Positions 31,306-38,673 of a stretch of DNA of 64,000 nt are shown in pieces. The stretch spans positions 620,001 to 684,000 of the forward strand of contig QQUA01000006.1 in NCBI GenBank assembly GCA_008501825.1, given 5' to 3'. Position 1 is the first letter of the stretch, and each line of letters starts with the position of its first letter. Made by a program: the position numbers and the translations under genes. Under the pieces are notes generated by a model. The model saw only the letters and a program-made list of their open reading frames with translations. It was not told where the DNA came from and ran no database searches. Source of the stretch: Planctomycetota bacterium (lineage in GTDB: Bacteria > Planctomycetota > UBA1135).

Positions 31306-32670
31306 ATGGCCAGCGTTTACAAGCGAAAGGGGAAGGGCAACTACATCATCTCGTGGTACGACCACGAGGGCCGTCGACGGGAGAGGTCGAGTGGGACTAC
31401 CGATCGGCGTGCTGCCGAGCGAATCGCCGCCAAGTTCGAAGCCGAGGTCGCGTTGCGCCGCACCGGCGTCGTGGACGCCGCGAAGGAGCGGATCGTGGCC
31501 GAGTCCAGCCGGCCGATCGGCCGACACCTCGAGGACTACTTGCGGCACTGTGCGGGCGTGGACCAGAACCGGCAGTTCATCAACCAGAAGCGTCGCCGAC
31601 TCCGCCGTCTGGCCGAAGCAGGAGGCATCGCTCGGCTCGCGGACCTGGACCCGGATCGCGTGGAGGCCGGCCTGCGTGTCCTTCGAGACGATGGGCTCGC
31701 CACCCGTACGGTCAACTCCTACCTCCAGGACGCGAAGGCGCTCGCGGCCTGGTGCGTTAGGCACGGACGCCTGGAGATCAATCCTCTGGTCGTCCTGAGC
31801 AAGCGCGACGAGACGCGTGACCGCAGGCGGATCCGTCGCCCGTTGACCGAGGAGGAGCTGGCACGCCTGTTCCAGGTGGCAGAGGATCGTGGCCGAGCAG
31901 CCTGGTACAAGGCTGCCTTCTACGCTGGCCTGCGTCTCTCCGACCTCAAGTCGATCACGTGGGGCGACGTCGATCTCGACGACGGCATCCTGACCATTCG
32001 CGAAGGCAAGGCGAAGCGGGTCGACCGTCTGCCGATCCACCCCGCGCTTGCGGAGGAGCTGGCTCGGTGGAAGCCCACGTTGGCCCACCCGACCGCCAAG
32101 GTGTTCCCGCACGCCGTGACGAACCACACGCGCCGCCGCGACTTCGAGCGCGCCGGGATTCCCTTGAAGGACGAAGGCGGCCGCTACGCCGATCTGCACA
32201 GCTTGCGCACGACGCTGGCAACCACCTTGGCCCGCCAGGGCGTCCCTCCCCAGGTGTGCCGCGAGCTGATGCGCCACAAGGACTATCGGACGACCGACCG
32301 CCACTACACGGTCCTGGCCTTGAAGGACTCGGCCGACGCCCTCGGCCAGCTCCCGTCCTTCACTTCGACTCCGGATGCCGCTCGGGTCGCGGCGATCGGC
32401 CCAGCAGGACCCCAGCAGATTCCCCAGCAGTCAGGGCACGATTCGGTGCGTGACCGTGCGACGGCCTGCGAAGAGCCGTCCGAGGACGATAGGCCGACCA
32501 ACGGACCCAAGCCTTGCGTCCCCGCGAAGATCCGCGACCTGGTGCGACCCAGTGCGACGCAGGGAGATGGTGCGCCCGAGAGGATTCGAACCCCTGGCCT
32601 ACAGCTCCGGAGGCTGTCGCTCTATCCAACTGAGCTACGGGCGCGCCCAAAATTGCGGCGGGTAGCATAA
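31306..32670 (+). CDS. int: Tyrosine recombinase integrase, 3' end replaced by host tRNA sequence
   Basis: 454 codons in the integrated state. An N-terminal Arg/Lys-rich arm and SAM-like core-binding domain (residues 60-170) precede the catalytic domain with a full set of residues: Arg210 (AGLRLSDL), His298 and Arg301 (LHSLR), His324 (MRHKDY) and nucleophile Tyr334 (RHYT). From residue 423 on, the frame crosses the tRNA-Arg gene antisense, so the end (SLYPTELRAR...) is host DNA. In the circle the frame would instead continue into 11989-12219, giving 513 residues. It starts 2 nt after the XRE gene and is next to the right att site. Confidence 0.92.
   Translation: MASVYKRKGKGNYIISWYDHEGRRRERSSGTTDRRAAERIAAKFEAEVALRRTGVVDAAKERIVAESSRPIGRHLEDYLRHCAGVDQNRQFINQKRRRLRRLAEAGGIARLADLDPDRVEAGLRVLRDDGLATRTVNSYLQDAKALAAWCVRHGRLEINPLVVLSKRDETRDRRRIRRPLTEEELARLFQVAEDRGRAAWYKAAFYAGLRLSDLKSITWGDVDLDDGILTIREGKAKRVDRLPIHPALAEELARWKPTLAHPTAKVFPHAVTNHTRRRDFERAGIPLKDEGGRYADLHSLRTTLATTLARQGVPPQVCRELMRHKDYRTTDRHYTVLALKDSADALGQLPSFTSTPDAARVAAIGPAGPQQIPQQSGHDSVRDRATACEEPSEDDRPTNGPKPCVPAKIRDLVRPSATQGDGAPERIRTPGLQLRRLSLYPTELRARPKLRRVA
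32568..32616. repeat. Right attachment site (3' part of tRNA-Arg)
   Basis: Identical to 11940-11988 except at 32572. It covers the CCA, acceptor strand, T arm, variable region and most of the anticodon arm of the intact tRNA gene. Crossover could be anywhere in the 44-bp perfect segment 32573-32616. Confidence 0.93.
32568..32644 (-). tRNA. tRNA-Arg (anticodon CCG), CCA encoded
   Basis: 77 nt on the minus strand, 32644 to 32568. Acceptor stem GCGCCCG/CGGGCGC is perfect; D arm GCTC-AGTTGGATA-GAGC; anticodon stem ACAGC/GCTGT with loop CTCCGGA, anticodon CCG; T arm AGGGG-TTCGAAT-CCTCT. ACCA is encoded at the 3' end. The gene is intact because the island brought an identical 3' part, and it serves as the island's integration site. 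Confidence 0.95.
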
Positions 32671-32756
32671 CCGCCCGCAGATGGGGCGAAAAGTGGCCTT
32701 TCCGGCGAAAAAGGGCGGGCGCCGCCGGCCTCTGGCTTTGCTACAACCCTGAGGCG

Positions 32757-34826
32757 ATGCTCCTTGAACTCCTGCTTCTGGCCCAAACGCCGTCGCCGCA
32801 GACGGCTCTCCGTTTCGAAGACCTGCTGGAAGAAATGGTCGACCTGGAGGCTCTTGCCCGCTGGCCCAATCCGGAGTTCCATACCATCCAATTTTCCAGC
32901 ACCGACCGGCGCAGTCGCCATCCCGATGCACCTGGCTGGTATCAGAACGCCGACGGTTTCGGCAAGGAGCCCGTCCCCGGCTTTGAAGCCACCCTCGAAG
33001 CCCCCGGAGAGGACGGAGTCGGCCTTTACCTCATCGCAGACGTCCAAGGGCCGGGAGCCATCGTTCGAGGCTGGTCCGCCGGCATGGGTGGCACCCTTCG
33101 GGTTTACCTCGATGGCCGGGACCAACCCCTCTACCAGGGACCGGCCTACGATTTCCTGGCCAACCGCACCCAGATCTTCCTGCGCCAACAGGGGCACGAT
33201 CTCAATCTCGGCGATGCCTTTCGCCAGCAGGACGCCGACTATCTACCCGTTCCCTTCGGCCAATCCCTGCGGGTCACCTGGCAAGGCAAGGTGCAGGAAC
33301 TGCATTTCTATCACCTGGAAGTGCGCCGTTATGCCGCGGCTGCCGTCGCTGTCGAGACCTTCGATCCCGCCCGCCATCTGGCCGAACCCGGCAAGCTGGT
33401 CGAAATCGCCCGCCGCCTGCGCCAGCCTTCAGCGCCGGAAACTTCCGAAAACCACGCCTTGACCGCCAGCCTAAAGCCAGACGGCATATGGAGTTGGACC
33501 ACTCCCCTTGAAGGAGCCCCGAAAGCCTTTCGCTACCTTTCCTTGCGCTTGCAGGCTGCCGATTTGGACGCTGCCCTGCGAGGCACCCTGCTTCGGATCG
33601 CTTTCGATGGCTCCCAGCGCCCCCAAGTGGAGGCACCGGTCGGCGATTTCGCCGGTACCGGCCCTGGGGTCCATCCCTACCACAGCCTGCCGATGGCCAT
33701 GACCGCCGACGGCACCGTGATTTGCCGCTTCGTCATGCCGTTTCAGAACACCGCCAAGCTGCAGTTGTGGAATACCACCGCGCAACAGGTGGACGCCGAA
33801 ATCAAGGTCGGCTTGTCTCCCTGGCAGTGGGACGCCAAGTCTCTTTATTTCCGGGCAAAATGGCGCATGGATCCCGACCTGGATCTCCGCTTCGGTGGCT
33901 TCGATCTTCCCTTCATCGTGCTCATCGGCCGCGGTCGATTGGTCGGGGTGGCCAGCCTGCTCAGCAACCCGGCGTCGGTGCCCCATCCTTACGGAAGCTG
34001 GTGGGGAGAGGGTGACGAGAAGATCTTCGTCGACGGCGAAGCCACTCCCTCCTTCCTCGGCACCGGTTCGGAAGACTACTACAACTACTCCTGGAGTCGG
34101 CCGGACCTCTTCGACCACCCCTATTGCGGACAGCCGGCCAATACCGGTCCAGGAAATCAGGGCATTTGCACCAATCATCGCTGGCAGATTCTGGACAACC
34201 TCCTGTTTCGGAGCAGCCTGAGTTTCCACATGGAAATGTGGCATCACCGGCCCAAGGCGGGGCTTGCATATGCACGTCTGGCTTATATTTATGCTCGACC
34301 AGGTGCCGTCGACGATCACCGCCGGGTGCAGGCTTCGGAGCTGATCATTCCGCAGCTCCCGGTGCAGCCGGCGGAAGCGGCCTACGGTTCTCATGGAGCT
34401 GAAATCCATCCCCTCCAGGCCGCTGAAATGGAAGCGGAGGGGGGGCAAGTAAAGCCCGATTCGACTTGGCCCACCGCCGCCGACGGCCGCCTGGTGGGAT
34501 GGAGCGCCGCCCCGGGCGACCGTCTGCAATTCACCTTCGAGTCGGAGAAAGACGGAGAAGCGGCCCTTCATTTGGTCGCCTGTCATCGGCCCGACGGCGG
34601 CAAACTTCGGGTCTGGCTCGGCGATCAAGCCCTCCAGGTCGAGGGCCTGGGCGGGGCCGAATTCGGAGAATCCGGCTCGCCGATTTGGACTCTGCAAAGT
34701 CGTCACGCCCGGCGCCTATTGAGCACCCGATTTAAGCCTCTGAAGCTTGCCCCGGGAAAGCAGCGCCTGACCATCGAGTGCTTGGTGGGGGGCGAATTCG
34801 GCTTCGATTATCTTTGGATCCGTTGA
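32757..34826 (+). CDS. DUF2961 secreted glycoside-hydrolase-like protein
   Basis: 689 residues with a short hydrophobic start (LLELLLLAQ). The DUF2961 domain spans about residues 20-540: NADGFGKEP, LYLIADVQGPGAIVRGW, then GTGSEDYYNYSW, the strongest family signature, near residue 438. Members are related to beta-sandwich glycoside hydrolases (GH172, difructose anhydride/arabinofuranosidase activities). A C-terminal carbohydrate-binding-like sandwich (about 580-689) follows. Substrate unknown. First gene right of the tRNA; transcribed away from it. Confidence 0.78.
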   Translation: MLLELLLLAQTPSPQTALRFEDLLEEMVDLEALARWPNPEFHTIQFSSTDRRSRHPDAPGWYQNADGFGKEPVPGFEATLEAPGEDGVGLYLIADVQGPGAIVRGWSAGMGGTLRVYLDGRDQPLYQGPAYDFLANRTQIFLRQQGHDLNLGDAFRQQDADYLPVPFGQSLRVTWQGKVQELHFYHLEVRRYAAAAVAVETFDPARHLAEPGKLVEIARRLRQPSAPETSENHALTASLKPDGIWSWTTPLEGAPKAFRYLSLRLQAADLDAALRGTLLRIAFDGSQRPQVEAPVGDFAGTGPGVHPYHSLPMAMTADGTVICRFVMPFQNTAKLQLWNTTAQQVDAEIKVGLSPWQWDAKSLYFRAKWRMDPDLDLRFGGFDLPFIVLIGRGRLVGVASLLSNPASVPHPYGSWWGEGDEKIFVDGEATPSFLGTGSEDYYNYSWSRPDLFDHPYCGQPANTGPGNQGICTNHRWQILDNLLFRSSLSFHMEMWHHRPKAGLAYARLAYIYARPGAVDDHRRVQASELIIPQLPVQPAEAAYGSHGAEIHPLQAAEMEAEGGQVKPDSTWPTAADGRLVGWSAAPGDRLQFTFESEKDGEAALHLVACHRPDGGKLRVWLGDQALQVEGLGGAEFGESGSPIWTLQSRHARRLLSTRFKPLKLAPGKQRLTIECLVGGEFGFDYLWIR

Positions 34827-35113
34827 AATCGGTGGGCGCAGGGGAGGCCCAGGAACCAGGGATAGCGACCCTAATGTCTGCTCAGAAAAGGGCTTGGGAC
34901 CGAGCTTCGGTAGGGCCTCAAAAACGCCTTTTTTGCGTGCCTTTTTCGCGAGCCTAAGGCATTGCAAACAAAGGCTTTAACCTTTCCTCCGCGGAGCCTC
35001 ATAAATTATGGTAAAAAGGGGTTACCGATTGCAAGCAGGGCATCTAAGGTGCTTTGGTGCCGGGTTTCCGGCGCCATCTTCTTCAAGCGCCACGCTTGTT
35101 GTTCGCAAATCCA

Positions 35114-36091
35114 ATGCTTAGCCCCAAGCTCCTCACCCTTTCCTTGATGGGCGGTGTTGCCGCCCTGGCATGGGGTTGGGTCTTTCCCTCGCAAGCCAAT
35201 CTTTCCGCTTCGGGCGGCCCTCTTACCCTTCTGGCCGATAGCGACGGCGACGGTTTAGACGACGCCCTCGAGGCTCGCTTGATGACCAAAGGTGATTTGA
35301 GCGACAGCGACGCTGACGGGTTTAGCGACCTGGAAGAGATTTTGGTCGGGACCGACCCCATGGATGGCCAAAGCCAGACCGGCGGCGCCATCGTTCCTGC
35401 GAGCTATCTGAACCTGTACGCCCTTGGCAATAAGGTGGTGGTTTCCATCTACGCCCTGCGGCAAACCGGAGTCAGTCAGCTCGAAATGTTTTGGGCCGGC
35501 CCCAATGGGATGACCTACTTCCGGCCTAGCGACATCGCCGGCAATCAAGTCGACGTGCAAACTCGGCCTACTTCTTGGCCCGGTTTCGAGATCGAATTCG
35601 TGCGGTATGAATTCAAACGCTCGGCCTTCGAGCAGCCTTCCTCCGTCACCTTCGGGGTGCAGGCGCTGCTGGATAACCAAATCCTGTCGGTTTCCTCCGC
35701 CACTTTGACCAAGGTGGGTGGGGTTCTCTCCCAATTGGTTTGGGATGGGCAAATCAATTCCACGGTGGGAAATACCCCGAACGCCGCGGCCAACGGGAAT
35801 CAGCAATTCGAAGCCGAAGAATTCGGCGGCCAAGGGGGCAGCACCTCTTCCTCCGGCGGCATCGTGCCGGTAGAGCCCGATAACGGTGGCCATTCCAACG
35901 ATGGTTCCGCTGACGAAGTTTGTGTGCAAATCCTTTCTCCGACGGGACATCTCGGCAACGGCAGGATGGAATATACGGTCGATTCGGCCTCCTGCGAGCC
36001 CATGGTGGGTGCCATTTGTTTGACCGGATGCTCCGCCACCATCGGCGAAACCATCATCGGCGTGGACATTGTCGGTCTTCTCGGGGGCTGA
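35114..36091 (+). CDS. Secreted protein with thrombospondin type-3-like calcium repeats
   Basis: 325 residues from ATG 35114, which starts a good signal peptide; the frame extends to 35054 but without one. After the signal come two Asp-rich calcium loops (DSDGDGLDDALE and DSDADGFSDLEE), typical of TSP3/dockerin-like repeats ending in GTDPMDG. The rest is a beta-rich domain and a Gly/Ser linker, ending in a Cys-containing hydrophobic tail (ICLTGCSATIGETIIGVDIVGLLGG-like, given in part) that may anchor it. Function not recognised. A terminator hairpin lies about 90 nt after the stop. Confidence 0.65.
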   Translation: MLSPKLLTLSLMGGVAALAWGWVFPSQANLSASGGPLTLLADSDGDGLDDALEARLMTKGDLSDSDADGFSDLEEILVGTDPMDGQSQTGGAIVPASYLNLYALGNKVVVSIYALRQTGVSQLEMFWAGPNGMTYFRPSDIAGNQVDVQTRPTSWPGFEIEFVRYEFKRSAFEQPSSVTFGVQALLDNQILSVSSATLTKVGGVLSQLVWDGQINSTVGNTPNAAANGNQQFEAEEFGGQGGSTSSSGGIVPVEPDNGGHSNDGSADEVCVQILSPTGHLGNGRMEYTVDSASCEPMVGAICLTGCSATIGETIIGVDIVGLLGG

Positions 36092-36178
36092 CACTTCGCT
36101 CAAGAATCCAACAAATCCTTTGGTCGAGATACCTCCTCACCTTTGCGGAGGGAATTGAAGGCGATCGGCCAAAACAAG

Positions 36179-36215
36179 CAGGGAGCGGGCTTTAGAGCCG
36201 GCCCCTGTTCTCTTT
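36179..36215 (+). terminator. Intrinsic terminator
   Basis: CAGGG-A-GC-G-GGCT / AGCC-G-GC-CCCTG stem with one mismatch and one bulge, loop TTAG, followed by the T-rich stretch TTCTCTTTT. It closes the transcript of the calcium-repeat protein gene. Confidence 0.75.
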
Positions 36216-36286
36216 TGACCCTAGTCAAATCCCTGGCAGCCGTTTAGGCTGCTAGTATCCGAACCTTCCCGGTTTCATGGATTTTC

Positions 36287-36943
36287 TTGGAACTGGGGAA
36301 AAAAAACCTTCGTCCCAAACTTGCCAACTCCTTGAGCGATCCTGACCGGGACCTGGTCCTGAAATGTCAATCCGGTGACGGTACAGAGTTCGAGGAGGCT
36401 TACCGGCAACTCTACGCTCTTTACAAAAACCGGGTTTACACGATCTGCCTCCGTGTCACCGGCAACGAGGAAGACGCCTTGGATGCAGCCCAGGAGACCA
36501 TGGTCACCTTGGCCCGACGCATTCGAGATTTCGCCTTTCGGAGCCGATTTTCCTCGTGGGTGTACCGGATCGCCGTCAATGCTGCCATCGACGTACGTCG
36601 CCGGCGGTTGGAGGCGACTCGCGGCTCCGTCACCACGGTGCTGGGAGGTTTAGGAGAAGCCGACGTCTTTCCGGATACCCCCTCGGTGGACAACGGCGCG
36701 GATCCCTCCGCACGGGTTTCTCTGGGAGAATCGCAGAAGGTGGTGCAGGCGGCCCTGGCCAGCATCAACCCTCGTTTCTCAAGTCTGTTGGTGTTGCGCT
36801 ACGTGCAAGGCCACTCCTACGAGGAGATCTCCGAGATCCTGGAATGTAACCTCGGTACAGTAAAGTCCCGGCTCAATCGGGCCCACGCCGCTCTACGCGA
36901 GTTCCTTGAAAAGCGAGGCGGCGCTGCCCTGCTTGAGCCATAA
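36287..36943 (+). CDS. ECF RNA polymerase sigma factor
   Basis: 218 residues from TTG 36287 (TTG 36332 is an alternative; no in-frame ATG fits). Region 2 is clear (YALYKNRVYTICLRVTGNEEDALDAAQETM, then FSSWVYRIAVNAAID) and region 4 at the C-terminus (VLRYVQGHSYEEISEILECNLGTVKSRLNRAH). It should direct transcription of an envelope-response regulon. The next two genes encode a membrane protein and a lipoprotein that look like its anti-sigma and co-regulator. Confidence 0.88.
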   Translation: MELGKKNLRPKLANSLSDPDRDLVLKCQSGDGTEFEEAYRQLYALYKNRVYTICLRVTGNEEDALDAAQETMVTLARRIRDFAFRSRFSSWVYRIAVNAAIDVRRRRLEATRGSVTTVLGGLGEADVFPDTPSVDNGADPSARVSLGESQKVVQAALASINPRFSSLLVLRYVQGHSYEEISEILECNLGTVKSRLNRAHAALREFLEKRGGAALLEP

Positions 36944-36972
36944 CCCCCCCACCCTTCACACCCATTACTCCC

Positions 36973-37482
36973 TTGGAAAAGCGACGCGATGCCGACGAGC
37001 TGCCTGAGAAGCTAGTAGCTTCTTTGCAGGCTCTCGGAGACGTGGAAGCCCCGCCCGAACTTTGGGCGAGGATTTCCAGTCAAAGGGAGCAACTGGTGAT
37101 GGCTTATGCCGGAGCGGATCTAGCCGGAGTCAAAGCCCCGGACGATTTATGGCTCCGAGTACGGCCCACCGTGCTTGAAGAGGCTGAAAAGCAAGACTCT
37201 CAGAAGCCGGCCAAGGTATTCCAAATCTCCTCATACCGTTGGAGTATTCGCCGGATGGCCGTGGCTGCGGCCTTGCTTTTGTCCGCCACCATCGGCATGG
37301 CCTCTCTGCAGGAGCCTCAGGGCTCCGATGCTTTTCAAAGTCACGGAGCGAAAAGCGCCTTGCAGCGCTTCTTCCGCTCCCGTGTTCAAGTTGAACAGGT
37401 GGCTCCCGAGCAAATGTCGCCGCTGGCCCGGCAATACGCTTCTATGCTCGGTGCGCCCCAAGACGGAGGTTCATCCAGATGA
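36973..37482 (+). CDS. Putative anti-sigma factor (single-pass membrane protein)
   Basis: 169 residues from TTG 36973. A charged cytoplasmic N-terminus (about 90 residues, with the repeated pattern PPELWARI / PDDLWLRV) precedes one membrane helix (MAVAAALLLSATIGMA) and a periplasmic tail. Layout and position directly after the ECF gene suggest an anti-sigma factor, though the HxxxCxxC zinc motif is absent. The stop overlaps the next start (ATGA). Confidence 0.62.
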   Translation: MEKRRDADELPEKLVASLQALGDVEAPPELWARISSQREQLVMAYAGADLAGVKAPDDLWLRVRPTVLEEAEKQDSQKPAKVFQISSYRWSIRRMAVAAALLLSATIGMASLQEPQGSDAFQSHGAKSALQRFFRSRVQVEQVAPEQMSPLARQYASMLGAPQDGGSSR

Positions 37483-38531
37483 TCCGCTCCATATTTCCAC
37501 TGTTTTTCGCTTCCCTGTTGTTGCTTAGCTTGTGCTCCTGCTTCGCCAGCGGTGAATCCAATCCGGATACAACCAACTCGACCGAGCGACTGGCGGCTCA
37601 AGCCGGTTCCGGAGGTGGAGCCAACAGCGACCTTGGCGAGCTCAAACCCCTGCCCGACATCCAGTATCCCGAAGACCAAATGGTGCAACTGGAGCGGGAA
37701 TATGAAGTGTTGATAGGTGAAGGGGTTTATCGGCGTTTTCAGGAATTGGTTTACGCCGACGGCCAAGGCAATGTAGCCATGGAATTAATCGGCTTGGCGG
37801 AAGATCGCGAACAACCGTTCCAGAATCCGTCGGCTTTGGAGCAGATGTACTACGATTTGCGCCAGCGTTATCTGCTTCGCTATCGCGACGTTCATTTGCG
37901 AGATGAATCGCGTTTCCGGCAAAACTACGGCATGGAAGAATTGCCCGGAACCGTGACTTTGGCTGGACGCTCTTGCCGCCAGCACGTCGCTCATTCCCGT
38001 CACGGATTTGGCGACGTCCATTTCTTCATTGATGAAAGTACTGATTTGTTGCTCGGTTGGTCGATCTTCGACCCCGAGGGGGTTGAAACGGCTCGCCTGC
38101 GAACCACCGCGGTGGACTTCCAACCGAATTTCAGCGGCGTTACTTGGTCGCAGCCTTTGATTCCCGAGCAACCTTACCGGGGAGCCGTAGACGATGCCGC
38201 TTTGGGCTTCACTCCCAAGCACGCCATCTATCGCCCGAACGGTTTCTTCCCGGAAAGCACCATGATGCTTCTTGGGCAGGTGTTCACCAACGATTTACCG
38301 AACATCCATTTCGAAGTGAATCATGACGGTTTGCGAGTGCTGTTCATTGCTCAGCATCCCTCGGAACAGCAGCAAAGCAAAATCGGCCCCAATCAAATCA
38401 TCGTCGAGGCACAATCCAGCCGAATCGGTGGGATCAGTGTTCTCGAGGCCACGCGGGATCAAATCCACCTCTACATCGTGGGCGCGGTTTCCCAGGACGA
38501 GGAAGCCACCATTCTGGGTTCCATCTACTAG
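37479..38531 (+). CDS. RseB/MucB-like lipoprotein, probable sigma-pathway co-regulator
   Basis: 350 residues. Lipoprotein signal with lipobox LSLCSC. The middle (residues 80-215) resembles the LolA-like fold of RseB/MucB: repeated strands with RYLLRYRDVHLRDESRFRQN, then the HVAHSRHGFGDVHFFIDESTDLLLGW segment typical of RseB N-terminal domains. The C-terminal domain (residues 240-350) would be the small RseB-C unit. It overlaps the anti-sigma gene by 4 nt. RseB shields the anti-sigma factor from proteolysis until envelope stress; the same role is inferred. Confidence 0.65.
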   Translation: MIRSIFPLFFASLLLLSLCSCFASGESNPDTTNSTERLAAQAGSGGGANSDLGELKPLPDIQYPEDQMVQLEREYEVLIGEGVYRRFQELVYADGQGNVAMELIGLAEDREQPFQNPSALEQMYYDLRQRYLLRYRDVHLRDESRFRQNYGMEELPGTVTLAGRSCRQHVAHSRHGFGDVHFFIDESTDLLLGWSIFDPEGVETARLRTTAVDFQPNFSGVTWSQPLIPEQPYRGAVDDAALGFTPKHAIYRPNGFFPESTMMLLGQVFTNDLPNIHFEVNHDGLRVLFIAQHPSEQQQSKIGPNQIIVEAQSSRIGGISVLEATRDQIHLYIVGAVSQDEEATILGSIY

Positions 38532-38550
38532 GAAGCTTTCGATCCCCTGG

Positions 38551-38576
38551 CCCTCGGCGGTACTTGCCGCCGGGGG
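38551..38576 (+). terminator. Hairpin terminator after the sigma-factor operon
   Basis: CCCTCGGCGG / CCGCCGGGGG, ten pairs including one T-G, loop TACTTG; a T-rich stretch (TCTCTTTATTT) begins about ten bases later. Confidence 0.65.
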
Positions 38577-38673
38577 CATCGTCGTCTCTTTATTTCACCT
38601 TTAGCCCGGCTCCAAGCCACCGTTAAGGAGGCAGGCCGGCCGCCCAGGGGCGTCGGCCTGGGATCGCTTCGCC

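Larger units (their letters stand above)
11940..32616. mobile_element. Genomic island integrated at tRNA-Arg(CCG): metal resistance with selenoproteins
   Basis: Integrated element delimited by a 49-bp direct repeat (11940-11988 and 32568-32616). The right copy is the 3' part of an intact tRNA-Arg gene and lies next to a tyrosine integrase; the left copy is only the tRNA 3' fragment. Order inside: integrase tail, four UGA-containing selenoprotein genes mixed with csoR, zf-CopZ/MerT/HMA and merR genes, a heavy-metal RND efflux operon, an HTH gene, an IS1182-like element, small DNA-binding proteins, a RepA-like ATPase, XRE regulator, integrase. No conjugation genes or relaxase are visible, so it is probably a mobilisable or phage-satellite-like integrative element rather than a full ICE. 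Confidence 0.88.

Noticed and set aside
32617..32670. The integrase C-terminus reading SLYPTELRAR as a real protein tail
   Set aside because: It is the antisense of the tRNA-Arg 5' half and exists only because the island integrated here.
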